64,000 nucleotides of DNA from an uncultured Lachnospiraceae bacterium (GTDB taxonomy: Bacteria; Bacillota; Clostridia; Lachnospirales; Lachnospiraceae), in NCBI GenBank assembly GCA_902789665.1, contig CADAOY010000003.1, forward strand, positions 248,001 through 312,000, in the 5' to 3' direction. A model generated the notes under the pieces. It was not told where the DNA came from. It did no database searches and worked only from the letters and a program-made list of their open reading frames with translations. Both the position numbers and the translations under genes were made by a program. Below, piece after piece: positions 27,346 to 36,694 of the stretch (the stretch's first letter is position 1; each line of letters begins with the position of its first letter).

Positions 27346-28497
27346 TTATCTTCTTCTGTCGTGAGTCTGATAATATTCTTCTTTATTTAAATACATGAGT
27401 TTGTCTATCTCAGACATATAATCTTCATCCCTGGTTGGATCCACAATAACTCCGCCTGCTGATGCTGCCAGTTTATATGGCTTACCGGATGTCTCATTAT
27501 ATTCATCTATTCCTTTTGTAATCTTCTCTATGTATTCTTCTACAATTCCTTCCCTGGAAGAGTTGATAATAAGGATAAATTCATCACCCGCAAATCTGAT
27601 AACATTACCTTCTCCGGATACAACATTAAAAAGAATCTGTGACATATTCTTAAGGGCTTCATCACCTTCTGTATGTGAATAGTCATCATTTATGGCCTTG
27701 AATCCGTTCATGTCCAGCATGATGGCTGCGAACTTTTTCTTATGTCTTTTATAAAACTGATTAGTCTTCTCCAGTTCGAATCTGTTATATGCTCCCGTTA
27801 ACTTATCCACATATAAAGACTCTTTTTGCAGACATATAATCATGGATGTAAAAGCGATAACGAAACTTACAGGCAGTACAGATATTCCGTAAAATAGCGC
27901 CTGAACAACCAGTCCAAGCAGAACCGGAAGCAGGAATTCCACTACAGGAAAATACCTTAATGACCCGGTTTTAAAATACGCCACCACGTATATAAAGATG
28001 CCATAACCCAGCATATATAAAGCAAAAATTATATAAAGGAAATATAAAGGTCCTCTTGAATATACATTATTCGCATCAACCTCAAAAACCACCGGAGAGA
28101 ACAGATTAACCACCAAAAGAGTTATTTCAATCGTAGCCAGAATTACCACATTCATATACTGATATTTGGTAATGGTACGGTTAATATGTCTGACAATAAG
28201 CGCCATCATACCTGTTCCCACAACCAGGTTATATAAAAATAATTCTGTATTTCCTCCATAAACCAGCACTCTTGCCAGGAGTCCCGGCTTACCATCCATA
28301 AAGAAAACCAGAGGGTCAACCAGACAATTAATTATGGTTGCGATTATGAGGAAATTAAGAATTTTTCCTTCTTCTTTTCTTCCGGGCAGACTGGTACCCT
28401 TTACAAGAAGAAGCACCAGAGATATTAATATTCCAAGTCCGTCAGCCACACAGACTGCCATTAAATTGACCGCTGAAAACATATCATTTTCTCCCAA
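27346..28497 (-). CDS. Membrane GGDEF-domain protein (probable diguanylate cyclase)
   Basis: A 383-residue protein with about seven or eight N-terminal membrane helices (residues 8-225) and a C-terminal GGDEF domain. The domain begins YVDKLTGAYNRFEL, has the metal-binding Asp in IMLDMNGFKAINDD, and an active-site loop RFAGDEFILI. The loop is AGDEF instead of GGDEF; the first glycine is lost but the other residues are kept, a form reported as active in some cyclases. No RxxD inhibition site precedes it. It would make c-di-GMP at the membrane. The start could also be the ATG five codons in. It is just upstream of the broken carboxypeptidase gene. Confidence 0.87.
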   Translation of the reverse strand: MGENDMFSAVNLMAVCVADGLGILISLVLLLVKGTSLPGRKEEGKILNFLIIATIINCLVDPLVFFMDGKPGLLARVLVYGGNTELFLYNLVVGTGMMALIVRHINRTITKYQYMNVVILATIEITLLVVNLFSPVVFEVDANNVYSRGPLYFLYIIFALYMLGYGIFIYVVAYFKTGSLRYFPVVEFLLPVLLGLVVQALFYGISVLPVSFVIAFTSMIICLQKESLYVDKLTGAYNRFELEKTNQFYKRHKKKFAAIMLDMNGFKAINDDYSHTEGDEALKNMSQILFNVVSGEGNVIRFAGDEFILIINSSREGIVEEYIEKITKGIDEYNETSGKPYKLAASAGGVIVDPTRDEDYMSEIDKLMYLNKEEYYQTHDRRR

Positions 28498-28582
28498 TAT
28501 CAGTTACACAAAACCCCTTAAGTAACACTCTAATAATATCAAAATATCCTTATAAGCACAACCTGTTACCACAGGTAAAACA

Positions 28583-28609
28583 AAAGGCCCGGTATCACTA
28601 CCGAGCCTT
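28583..28609 (-). terminator. Terminator after tRNA-Ser
   Basis: AAGGCTCGGTA / TACCGGGCCTT stem on the minus strand, directly after the tRNA, followed by TTGTTTT. A second small palindrome ACCTGT-TACC-ACAGGT lies at 28561-28576. Confidence 0.8.
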
Positions 28610-28611
28610 AG

Positions 28612-28699
28612 CGGAGAAAGAGGGATTTGAACCCTCGCGCCGGTTGCCCGACCTACACCCTTAGCAGGGGCGCCTCTTCGGCCTCTTGAGTATTTCTCC
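28612..28699 (-). tRNA. tRNA-Ser (anticodon GCU)
   Basis: An 88-nt class II tRNA with a long variable arm (TAGGTCGGGCAACCGGC region). Acceptor arms GGAGAAA / TTTCTCC, discriminator G, anticodon loop CTGCTAA giving GCU, T-arm GAGGGTTCAAATCCCTC. CCA is not encoded. Confidence 0.95.
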
Positions 28700-28744
28700 A
28701 TCCGAATTTATCTATATATTTACTTGAACCCAAACGCAATTAGC

Positions 28745-28774
28745 ATTATACAATAGGCTTTTAATCTTTGTCAA
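28745..28774 (-). promoter_or_regulatory. Promoter of tRNA-Ser
   Basis: On the minus strand TTGACA (28769-28774) and TATAAT (28745-28750) are both perfect consensus hexamers with an 18-bp spacer, 46 bases before the tRNA. Confidence 0.9.
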
Positions 28775-28789
28775 CTGATGGCGGTGGTT

Positions 28790-29200
28790 TTAGACAAACT
28801 TCTTCTTTATGGTCAGAACATTCTGATTATTAACATATTCATATTCCATGGAATCAAGACTCTTTTTAGCCATAAAGATTCCAAGACCGCCAATATCACG
28901 CTCTTCTGCCGAAAGCGTTACATCCGGATCCTCCTTGGCAAGCGGATTATATGGCTGACCGCTGTCTCTGAAAACCATGGTAACAACGTTATCACTGTCT
29001 ATATCCATATCAATGTCTGCTTTTCCGGGAGCATCTTCTGGATAGGCATAGTGTGCAATATTAACAAATAATTCCTCGATTGCAACATGCATCTGCATCA
29101 TTGATTTAGGAGAGAACTCTCTGTCATCAAGCATTTCTTCAAGTTTCTCAAGAATAATATCAAGACTGTCAATTGTTGCATCAACTGTTAATTTAATCAT
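28790..29200 (-). CDS. RsbW-like ATP-binding regulatory protein
   Basis: A 136-residue histidine-kinase-type ATPase domain without a phosphoacceptor region, as in anti-sigma factors RsbW/SpoIIAB. The N box is in MQMHVAIEELFVNIAHYAY, the G1 box in RDSGQPYNP, and the G2 box in GGLGIFMAKK. Such proteins bind and inhibit a sigma factor or phosphorylate an antagonist. No sigma factor or STAS partner is adjacent. A GTG at 29209 is possible, but ATG at 29200 has AGGGTG at the right spacing. It follows the fumarase genes and may share their transcript. Confidence 0.88.
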   Translation of the reverse strand: MIKLTVDATIDSLDIILEKLEEMLDDREFSPKSMMQMHVAIEELFVNIAHYAYPEDAPGKADIDMDIDSDNVVTMVFRDSGQPYNPLAKEDPDVTLSAEERDIGGLGIFMAKKSLDSMEYEYVNNQNVLTIKKKFV

Positions 29201-29210
29201 ATCTGTCACC

Positions 29211-29744
29211 CTAATTATTCTTTAAATACAAATCATCTCCGGTAGAATCAATTACTACGAATACCGGGAACTCCTCTACTCTTAATTTTCTGATTGCCTC
29301 TGTTCCCAAATCATCATAGGCAACTACTTCTGACTCTTTAATACATTTCGAAAGCAGAGCTCCCGCGCCACCAATAGCTGCAAAATATACAGAGCCGTTT
29401 CTTATTATGGCATCGTGTACCTCGGGGCTTCTTTTGCCCTTTCCTATCATGGCTCCAAGTCCCAAATCCAGGAGCCTTGGAGTATATTTATCCATTCTGC
29501 TGGCAGTTGTAGGACCTGCAGAACCTATTGGCTTTCCCTCTCTCGCAGGGCTTGGTCCCATGTAATAGATTACATTTCCTTTTAGATCTACCGGAAGTGC
29601 TTCGCCCTTATTTAAGGTTTCATCCATTCTCTTATGAGCCGCATCCCTTGCTGTATAAATTGTCCCTGTTATATATACATTATCTCCTGTTCTTAATTTA
29701 GATAATACATCTTTACTGATAGGAGCTTCAATATGATATTCCAT
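29211..29744 (-). CDS. Fumarate hydratase, beta subunit (two-subunit Fe-S form)
   Basis: A 177-residue subunit matching the C-terminal half of class I fumarase/L(+)-tartrate dehydratase. Marker segments: VYITGTIYTARDAAHKRM, IYYMGPSPAREGKPIGSAGP, TTASRMD, and GAMIGKGKRS. With the alpha subunit it hydrates fumarate to malate. The beta subunit supplies substrate-binding loops. Its start is ten bases from the alpha subunit stop. The related tartrate dehydratase cannot be excluded by sequence alone. Confidence 0.92.
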   Translation of the reverse strand: MEYHIEAPISKDVLSKLRTGDNVYITGTIYTARDAAHKRMDETLNKGEALPVDLKGNVIYYMGPSPAREGKPIGSAGPTTASRMDKYTPRLLDLGLGAMIGKGKRSPEVHDAIIRNGSVYFAAIGGAGALLSKCIKESEVVAYDDLGTEAIRKLRVEEFPVFVVIDSTGDDLYLKNN

Positions 29745-29753
29745 TTTACACCT

Positions 29754-30596
29754 CTATATTACTTTCTTAATATGACGGTTAACATGACAGCAGATATTTA
29801 CTGCCACCGGAAGTCCTGCAATATGAGTTGCATATGTCTCAATATTAACTCCCATGGCTGTGGTGCTTCCACCAAGACCTGCAGGTCCGATATTAAGCTC
29901 ATTTATCTTTTCAAGAAGTTCCTCTTCGAGTGCCTTAATATGTGGAAGATTTGAATGTGAGCCAACCTCTCTTGTTAATGCCATCTTACTAAGAAGCGCG
30001 GCTTTCTCGAAAGTTCCTCCGATGCCTACACCAAGGACCATAGGCGGGCAGGCATTAGGACCTGCATCCTTAACTGCCTGAAGTACGGCATTCTTAACGC
30101 CTTCAATTCCATCTGCAGGCTTAAGCATGTAAAGCTTACTCATATTTTCTGAACCGAATCCCTTAGGAGCCAGCGTAATCTCTACCTTGTCACCCGGCAC
30201 GATAAAATAATGAATTACTGCAGGTGTATTGTCTTTGGTATTATTTCGAATCAGCGGATCGTCAACCACACTCTTACGAAGGAAGCCTTCGGTATAGCCT
30301 TTTCTGACACCTTCATTAATGGCATCTTCTATATTGCCACCTGTAAAATGCACGTCCTGGCCAACTTTCATGATAATTACTGCCATTCCTGTATCCTGGC
30401 AGATTGGAATCATTTCCTCGCCGGCGATTTGTAAATTATCCTTTAACTTTTCAAGAATAACTTTGCCAAGTTCATTTTTCTCATTATCATAACTTTTTTC
30501 AATGGCGCATTTCATATCATCCGATAAAAAATGATTTACTGAAATGCACATTTCGGCCACATTCTCTGTAATAACTGAAACATCTATTTCACGCAT
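29754..30596 (-). CDS. Fumarate hydratase, alpha subunit
   Basis: A 280-residue subunit with the Fe-S cluster of class I fumarases. Cysteines lie in IPICQDTGMA, GPNACPPMVLG and the terminal VAVNICCHVNRH; the GLGGSTTAMGV loop is typical. The 4Fe-4S cluster is oxygen sensitive, which fits an anaerobe. It is immediately downstream of an EFR1-like ferrodoxin (12-base gap) and upstream of the beta subunit, forming an operon. Confidence 0.92.
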   Translation of the reverse strand: MREIDVSVITENVAEMCISVNHFLSDDMKCAIEKSYDNEKNELGKVILEKLKDNLQIAGEEMIPICQDTGMAVIIMKVGQDVHFTGGNIEDAINEGVRKGYTEGFLRKSVVDDPLIRNNTKDNTPAVIHYFIVPGDKVEITLAPKGFGSENMSKLYMLKPADGIEGVKNAVLQAVKDAGPNACPPMVLGVGIGGTFEKAALLSKMALTREVGSHSNLPHIKALEEELLEKINELNIGPAGLGGSTTAMGVNIETYATHIAGLPVAVNICCHVNRHIKKVI

Positions 30597-30608
30597 ATTT
30601 CGGTCCTC

Positions 30609-31367
30609 TTATATTTCTTCGTATGTATACTGACCATTTTTCTTACTTGCAGGTCCGTAGGAAATTGCATTTACCGGGCAGTTATGTACGCATGAAAGGC
30701 ATAATGTACATCTTGCATTATTCCATACCGGCTTTCCGCATTCCATGATAATTGTCTTTGTCGGACATTCCCTGGCGCATTTGCCACAGCTTATACAATC
30801 ATTCTTTGATACCTTAAGTGGAAAAGTAAATCTTGTGGCATTATACAGAGCATGTGTAACTGGATAAGCAGGCCATAGGCCTCTTATCTTGTTATAATTC
30901 CCTGAAGCCCTGTCTTCAATATTCTTTGCCACATTGACAAGTTCTTCTTCTGCCCTGGCATTGATTTCGCGGTTTTTGCCCTTATCATTTACATCAAAAA
31001 CCAGAGTATAATTATCTACCATCTTAAGAGCAAAAGAAGCATTTAAATGTATGTTTTTCTTCTTAAGTAACTTGGATAAAGCCACATCTGCACCGCCTGT
31101 GGTAGCGCCGCAGGTTAATACACTGTAAGTATAATGCTTTCCGTAAGTCTCAATTCTTAAATATTTAACAAAATCCTCCACCACCGAAGGCATTCCCCAG
31201 TAATATACAGGAAAAACAAAACCTATTCTTTCGCCTTTTTTAAGTTTGAAGGTGTAGATTTTATTATTGTTGCATTCAGCAATTGATACTAATTCTTCCC
31301 CTGTTTTTTTACTTATATATTCAGCAACATGCCTGCTGTTCCCTGTTCCGCTAAAATAAAAAATCAT
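30609..31367 (-). CDS. EFR1-family ferrodoxin (flavodoxin plus 2x4Fe-4S)
   Basis: A 252-residue electron carrier. The N-terminal flavodoxin-like domain has the FMN phosphate loop FSGTGNSRHVAEYI and the strand FVFPVYYWGMP; the C-terminal ferredoxin domain has CISCGKCARECP and CTLCLSCVHNCP. Members of this family are widespread in gut Clostridia; electron partners are usually unknown. It is first in the fumarase operon, so coupling to redox balance is plausible. ATG at 31367 is preceded by AGGAG. Confidence 0.92.
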   Translation of the reverse strand: MIFYFSGTGNSRHVAEYISKKTGEELVSIAECNNNKIYTFKLKKGERIGFVFPVYYWGMPSVVEDFVKYLRIETYGKHYTYSVLTCGATTGGADVALSKLLKKKNIHLNASFALKMVDNYTLVFDVNDKGKNREINARAEEELVNVAKNIEDRASGNYNKIRGLWPAYPVTHALYNATRFTFPLKVSKNDCISCGKCARECPTKTIIMECGKPVWNNARCTLCLSCVHNCPVNAISYGPASKKNGQYTYEEI

Positions 31368-31389
31368 TTTATCTCCTAATTATAATTTA

Positions 31390-31431
31390 AGACACTTTTC
31401 CTTAAGCCACCAGTCTCAGGGAAAAGTGTCT
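31390..31431 (-). terminator. Stem-loop after glgB
   Basis: Twelve-base stem AGACACTTTTCC / GGAAAAGTGTCT with an 18-base loop, 14 bases past the glgB stop. The following minus-strand bases are A/T-rich without a clean T-run. Confidence 0.65.
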
Positions 31432-31444
31432 GTAAATATTTTAA

Positions 31445-33574
31445 TTAAAATTCAAATACTACTGCTCCATATGCAGGTAAGTTAAATTCAATATGATAAT
31501 CTCTTCTGTCGCATTCGCCTTCAACAGCTTCAAGAACCTTGTCAATCTGTCCGCCGTTTCCACCGAAACGCTTGTCATCACTGTTAAGAAGAAGTTTATA
31601 TTTACCCATCTTAGGAACACCAATCCAGAGATTCTCTCTGCGCATAGGTGTCATATTGAGAACAACGAGAATATTCTTCTTACCATTGGAAGCTTTACGG
31701 TAATAACTGTAAATACTTCTGTCAGCATCATCTGCATTAATCCATTCAAAACCATCCCATGAAGCATCAATTTCATGAAGTGAAGGATACTTATTATATA
31801 ACTTAAGAAGTTCCTGCATATACTCAAACATACCTCTGTTAAGGTGATTCTCAAGCATATACCAGTCTAATTCTCTTTCCTCACTCCACTCTCTTTCCTG
31901 AGCGAATTCCTGGCCCATGAAAAGCAGCTTCTTGCCTTCATGTGTAAACATGAATGTATATCCGACTCTGAGGTTAGCATATTTATCAACCTGATAACCC
32001 GGCATCTTATTAACCATTGAACACTTAAGATGAACTACCTCATCATGAGACAATGGAAGGATATAATTCTCACTTGAGTTATAACTCATGGCGAAAGTTA
32101 ATTTATAATGATTATCCCTGTTGCTTCTAAAGTATGGATCAAGTTTCATATATTCGCAGAAATCATGCATCCATCCCATGTTCCACTTGAATGTAAATCC
32201 AAGTCCGCCATCTTCAGGCATTGCTGTAACCTTAGGCCATGCTGTGGATTCCTCAGCAATTGTGCATACTCCAGGATAAGCACCTCTTACAACTGAATTA
32301 AGATGTCTGAAGAATTCGATGGCATCCAAATTCTCATTTCCGCCGTACTTATTAGGTACCCAGCATCCATCCTGCTTACCGTAATCAAGATAAAGCATGG
32401 AAGCAACTGCATCTACTCTTAAACCATCTATATGAAACTCTCTTATCCAGTATAATGCATTGGCGATAAGGAAGTTACGAATCTCATTCTTGCTGTAATT
32501 GAAAATCTTTGTACCCCAGTCAGGATGCTCTCCAAGCCTTGGGTCCGGATGCTCGAAAAGACAGGTTCCATCGAACTCTGCAAGACCATGAGCATCTCTT
32601 GGGAAATGAGCAGGTACCCAATCAAGGATAACTCCGATACCATTCTGATGAAGTTTATTAACCAGATATCTGAAGTCGTCAGGGTTACCGTATCTTGAAG
32701 TTGGAGCATAATACCCGGTTACCTGATAGCCCCAGGAACCATCAAAAGGATGCTCTGCAATACCCATAAATTCGATATGGGTAAATCTCATCTCTTTAAG
32801 ATAATCAACTATTCTGTCTGCAAATTCCCTGTATGTATAGAAGCCGTCATTATCAGGAACAGGATGTCTCATCCATGAACCAATGTGACATTCATAAATA
32901 GCCATTGGCTGCTTGAATACATTCTTCTTATCTCTCTTTGTAACCCATTCTTCATCTTCCCAGATAAAATGACCTAAATCATATACTCTTGAAGCTGTAC
33001 CCGGACGAAGTTCTGCATAGGTTGCAAATGGGTCTGCCTTATATAACTTATTTCCGTCAGGTGTATGAAGTAAGAATTTATACATGTCTCCTTCCTTAAC
33101 ACCCGGAATAAATGTGGTGAAGATGCCATGATCAACCATCTTCTCCATTGGATTTTTATTTTCATCCCAACCGTTAAAATCACCGATTACATAAGCACTG
33201 GTTGCATTAGGAGCCCATACTGCGAAGAATACGCCTTCCTTGCCACCAACTTCTGTAACATGAGCACCCAGCTTACGGTAAATATCATAATGTGTACCCT
33301 GTCCGAAAAGGAAGCAGTCTGCATCACTTATGAATATTTCTTCTTTCTTAAAAGCTTTTAATGGTGCAGAATTTGTTTCAGTCTTCTTTACGGTTGCTGC
33401 TTTTGTTGTTGTTTTTTTGGCTGTTGTTGCCTTTTTTGTAGTTGCAGCCTTCTTTGTTGTTGTCTTTTTAGTTGTAGCAGCCTTCTTGGCAGTTGTTGCT
33501 TTCTTGGCTGTTGTAGTCTTTTTGGCTGTGGCAGCTTTAGTTGCAGCTGCTGTTTTCTTGGTAGTTTCTGCCAT
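31445..33574 (-). CDS. glgB: 1,4-alpha-glucan branching enzyme with Lys/Ala/Thr N-terminal tail
   Basis: A 709-residue enzyme that introduces alpha-1,6 branches in glycogen. After the tail: a CBM48 domain (VFFAVWAPNATSAYVIGDFN), then a GH13 barrel with DWVPAHFP, the nucleophile Asp in IDGLRVDAVASML, the acid/base Glu in CTIAEES, and LPLSHDEVVH, then the C-terminal beta domain. The unusual part is the first ~65 residues, almost only K, A and T in KKTTTAKKA-like repeats, resembling bacterial histone-H1-like (Hc1-type) tails. Standard GlgB lacks this. The tail is in frame with a good ribosome binding site (GGGAG), so it is really encoded. No other glg gene lies in the window. Confidence 0.94.
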   Translation of the reverse strand: MAETTKKTAAATKAATAKKTTTAKKATTAKKAATTKKTTTKKAATTKKATTAKKTTTKAATVKKTETNSAPLKAFKKEEIFISDADCFLFGQGTHYDIYRKLGAHVTEVGGKEGVFFAVWAPNATSAYVIGDFNGWDENKNPMEKMVDHGIFTTFIPGVKEGDMYKFLLHTPDGNKLYKADPFATYAELRPGTASRVYDLGHFIWEDEEWVTKRDKKNVFKQPMAIYECHIGSWMRHPVPDNDGFYTYREFADRIVDYLKEMRFTHIEFMGIAEHPFDGSWGYQVTGYYAPTSRYGNPDDFRYLVNKLHQNGIGVILDWVPAHFPRDAHGLAEFDGTCLFEHPDPRLGEHPDWGTKIFNYSKNEIRNFLIANALYWIREFHIDGLRVDAVASMLYLDYGKQDGCWVPNKYGGNENLDAIEFFRHLNSVVRGAYPGVCTIAEESTAWPKVTAMPEDGGLGFTFKWNMGWMHDFCEYMKLDPYFRSNRDNHYKLTFAMSYNSSENYILPLSHDEVVHLKCSMVNKMPGYQVDKYANLRVGYTFMFTHEGKKLLFMGQEFAQEREWSEERELDWYMLENHLNRGMFEYMQELLKLYNKYPSLHEIDASWDGFEWINADDADRSIYSYYRKASNGKKNILVVLNMTPMRRENLWIGVPKMGKYKLLLNSDDKRFGGNGGQIDKVLEAVEGECDRRDYHIEFNLPAYGAVVFEF

Positions 33575-33593
33575 ATTTCTTCTCCCTTGAAAC

Positions 33594-36500
33594 TTAGTTA
33601 AAGTCTTTCTCTCTTAATATGATATTGCCATTTTCGTCTTTCTTTGAAAACTTGAACAGACCTTTAGTGGCTCTCTTGACTGCTTCGTCAACAATCTCCT
33701 TAACTTCCCCAATTGTTACATTATGATTACCTTTCTTAAGGTCATCAATACGCTTGTTAAATGCAAGTTCTGCCATGGAATCAATTACATAGCCCTTGGA
33801 CTGTGCATACTGAACACCATACTTAACCAGCATCTTGGTAGTCTTGGATATAACATCAACTCTTCCGTCAAAGAACTGTGTCAGAATAGGAGCTCTGTCG
33901 AGTAAGAATCTCATCTCTGTCTTGGTATCAGTAAGTACCGCAATAATACCGGCTTCTTCCTGATTAAGTTCCTTAAGGAATGTATTAATTGATGCAGATG
34001 TGAGCTTGTTGGCTCTCTCTATGATTAAGGCACCGTTGGTTAATTTACTAAATATGCTCTTAATGTCTTTATTATTGAACTTCTCTGAATCTATAATAGC
34101 AACATTTCCTGTAAAATTACTGTCGCTTTCCTTGGCATATAAAGCAAAGAGTCTTGCAAGATCGGATGCATCCTTGCTCTCATCAGCAGTAATAAGAAGA
34201 TTACCAACATATGCTGCAAGTGTAAGTCTCTCAAGACTGTCGATGATCTGCTTCTTCATAGCCTTGGAATAAAGGAATGGAGCAAAGAGTTTTCTTTCAT
34301 CATCAGATAAAGTACCCTGACTTGAAACCTGCTCTTCAGCCTCTTCTGTTTCATCGGCTTCATCACTTTCATCAGACTCTTCAGTCTCTTCGGTTTCAGC
34401 TTCGCTCTCTTCAGCCTTTACTTCCGGCTTTTTCTTGCCTTCAACTTCTTCCCAGATGCTGCCTGACTCTGAAGTGCTTTCAGCCTTTGTTTCAGGAATC
34501 TCCTCAGCTGCTGCCTCTTCTTCGCTTTCTATCTCTTCAGCAGAATCCTCAGCTGCTTCCAAAGCCTCTTCGGATACTTCTTCTTCTATCTCTTCTTCCG
34601 CTTCTATTGCACCCGCAATAATGGAATCAAGTTCATCTTCAAGGGCTGCGGATACCTCTTCAGGAACAGCCTCTGCCGCATCTTCAGCTGCCCCGGTCTC
34701 TTCTTCAGCCTCTAAGTCAGCTGTCTCTTCAATAATCTCTTCAGCAATTACTTCAGCTGCAGCCTCAGGTATTGCTTCTTCGAATCCCTCATCAAGAACT
34801 TCTTTTTCTTCCTCGCTGATTTCCTCAGTCTCCTTAACTTCATCTTCCAAAGGAGCCTTTTCTTCAGCCTTCTCTTCTTTGGCCATAATCTCATCAAGTT
34901 CTTCCTTGGAAGAAATGATGTCAGGATTAATAACCTTGCGGAATTCTTCTACGGCTTCATCGCTTCCGCTCTTTGTAAGAAGTCTTTCATCAAGTTCAGT
35001 ATCCATGATAGGAACTGTCATATCGATGGTGCTCATTAATGAGCCTGTCTCTTCAAGCATACGGGCTTTGAAACGTTCCTGACGCTCAGTCTCTTTCTCA
35101 TCTTTGGCATTATTCCAGTTATCAAGGAATTCCTTGATATTCATCTGGCCGGTAATCTGTTTTTCAACAATTTCCTCAGCTGTAATATGAGATAAGCTAA
35201 GCTGTCCGTCTTCATTCTGATATATGTAATTACCTACTTCGCCGTAGGCATTTCTGTAACTCTCAGGAGCAGGAACACTCTCGGCAGGCTCTTCCACTGC
35301 CATGGAGCTTACGAGACTCTGAGTCTCTTCCAAATCCTTAATTTTAGCCAGTTTTTGTGACTTGGCAATTTCTTCTGCGCTAGGGAATTTATCCAAATCA
35401 AATTCAGCATCCAGGTCATCATCCAGCGCCTCGCCCTTTAAGCCGGCACTTTTCTTAAATTCCTTCTTAAAGTCATTTAATCTGCTGTCATCTTCATCTT
35501 CTCTTAAACTCATAATGAGTTCAGATGTTTTACCCTTTGTGCTTTCATCTTCCATGATTACTTCGGAAGCATCAAAAGGAATTGTGCCATGATATACTTC
35601 TTCTCTTGGCTCTAACTGCTGTCTTCTTGGAGGATTAACCCTGCTGCCTACAGCCGGGAATACTCTGGTTGAACCTAAATTCTCTGCATTGCCAAAACTG
35701 TCGGTATCAAAACCTCCGGTTCTTCCAATCATCACATTATTCTCATACTCTTCATTCATTCTTTCAATTTCTGAAGTATCTTTATGAAGAATATTCTTAT
35801 ATAAGTCACCGGTTCTTCCTATGGCAGAAGTATCATCATTCATATCATCATCGCCATAGAGTTCACTAAGGTTCTTCTTTATCATGTCCTGAAGATCGCC
35901 GGTCTGGCCAAGTTCACTGACCTGAATTTCATCAAAATCATCGACTTTGTTTTTCTCTTCCTTAGGAGCCATCTGCTCCATATTGGCCTTTGCGCCCTGA
36001 ACCAGGTCTTCCTCATCATTAATGATGAAGCGCATATCATACTGATACTGCTGAGTCTTGGACAATGGCTCAAATTCCATCTTAAGTTCCAAAGCCTTGG
36101 TTACATATTTACCCTTATGGAACCATGCGAAAATCTCATCGCATTCGGAAATACATTTTTCAACATATCCTGCCTTTTTATACAGTCTTGCAAGGGCATA
36201 TTCCCACTGCTCAATATGTCTTATTTCCTTTAACCTCTCCAGGTTTTCTATCATTTCTTCATCAGAAACAGCGCCAATTGCCACATAATACTTATGTCTC
36301 GCGATACAAATCTCCGCCTCGTCTGTCTCTAATCTTCTGAATAAATCGAAATATCTTAATGCATTGATTGGGTCTTTTCTTTTAACATTAAAATCAAAAG
36401 CCGCCAGCACAACATTCTTGCTGTTTGGTGCCTTTGAATATGCCAAATCATACAATTCGGAGCTAATCTCATCATGGTCAGGCACTTCCTTAACCTTATG

Positions 36501-36647
36501 ATACAGCTCCGCCAGCATAAGTATTTGATCTACATTTTTGATTTTTCTAGGTTCTTTGATTTTAGATGCAATTGTAACGGCACTTTCATAATCGCCCTTA
36601 CTCATGCAAGATTCTATATTTTTAAGTCTTATATCTAATTCGCCCAA
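33594..36647 (-). CDS. Acidic TPR-like protein with degenerate AAA+ C-terminal domain
   Basis: A 1017-residue protein in three parts. Residues ~1-190 look like TPR/HAT helical repeats (NIESCMSKGDYESAVTIASK, LAELYHKVKEV, ALRYFDLFRRLE). Residues ~200-770 are very acidic and probably disordered, with recurring IGRTG(D/G) peptides and long Glu/Ala runs. Residues ~780-1000 follow the order of a CbxX-type AAA+ domain but lack catalytic residues: LLITADESKDASDLARLF at the Walker A place, GALIIERANKL at Walker B (Glu-Arg for Asp-Glu), GIIAVLTDTKTEMRFLLDR at sensor 1, then a helical lid. No signal or membrane segment. I read it as a non-hydrolysing scaffold; the function is unknown. The peptide TSESGSIWEEV is shared with the sortase at 50604-51782. 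Confidence 0.85.
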   Translation of the reverse strand: MGELDIRLKNIESCMSKGDYESAVTIASKIKEPRKIKNVDQILMLAELYHKVKEVPDHDEISSELYDLAYSKAPNSKNVVLAAFDFNVKRKDPINALRYFDLFRRLETDEAEICIARHKYYVAIGAVSDEEMIENLERLKEIRHIEQWEYALARLYKKAGYVEKCISECDEIFAWFHKGKYVTKALELKMEFEPLSKTQQYQYDMRFIINDEEDLVQGAKANMEQMAPKEEKNKVDDFDEIQVSELGQTGDLQDMIKKNLSELYGDDDMNDDTSAIGRTGDLYKNILHKDTSEIERMNEEYENNVMIGRTGGFDTDSFGNAENLGSTRVFPAVGSRVNPPRRQQLEPREEVYHGTIPFDASEVIMEDESTKGKTSELIMSLREDEDDSRLNDFKKEFKKSAGLKGEALDDDLDAEFDLDKFPSAEEIAKSQKLAKIKDLEETQSLVSSMAVEEPAESVPAPESYRNAYGEVGNYIYQNEDGQLSLSHITAEEIVEKQITGQMNIKEFLDNWNNAKDEKETERQERFKARMLEETGSLMSTIDMTVPIMDTELDERLLTKSGSDEAVEEFRKVINPDIISSKEELDEIMAKEEKAEEKAPLEDEVKETEEISEEEKEVLDEGFEEAIPEAAAEVIAEEIIEETADLEAEEETGAAEDAAEAVPEEVSAALEDELDSIIAGAIEAEEEIEEEVSEEALEAAEDSAEEIESEEEAAAEEIPETKAESTSESGSIWEEVEGKKKPEVKAEESEAETEETEESDESDEADETEEAEEQVSSQGTLSDDERKLFAPFLYSKAMKKQIIDSLERLTLAAYVGNLLITADESKDASDLARLFALYAKESDSNFTGNVAIIDSEKFNNKDIKSIFSKLTNGALIIERANKLTSASINTFLKELNQEEAGIIAVLTDTKTEMRFLLDRAPILTQFFDGRVDVISKTTKMLVKYGVQYAQSKGYVIDSMAELAFNKRIDDLKKGNHNVTIGEVKEIVDEAVKRATKGLFKFSKKDENGNIILREKDFN

Positions 36648-36694
36648 TTTCTTATCCTCTAAATAAAGAAAATATTACACTTTTAGCCATTGTT

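Noticed and set aside
33330-33590. Hydrophobic Val/Phe/Ala-rich plus-strand frame opposite the glgB tail
   Set aside because: It is the complement of Lys/Ala/Thr codons and has no start signal.
34435-35082. 215-codon Ser/Ala-rich plus-strand frame
   Set aside because: It is the antisense of the Glu/Ala-rich part of the 1017-aa protein; low-complexity codons on one strand create open frames on the other.
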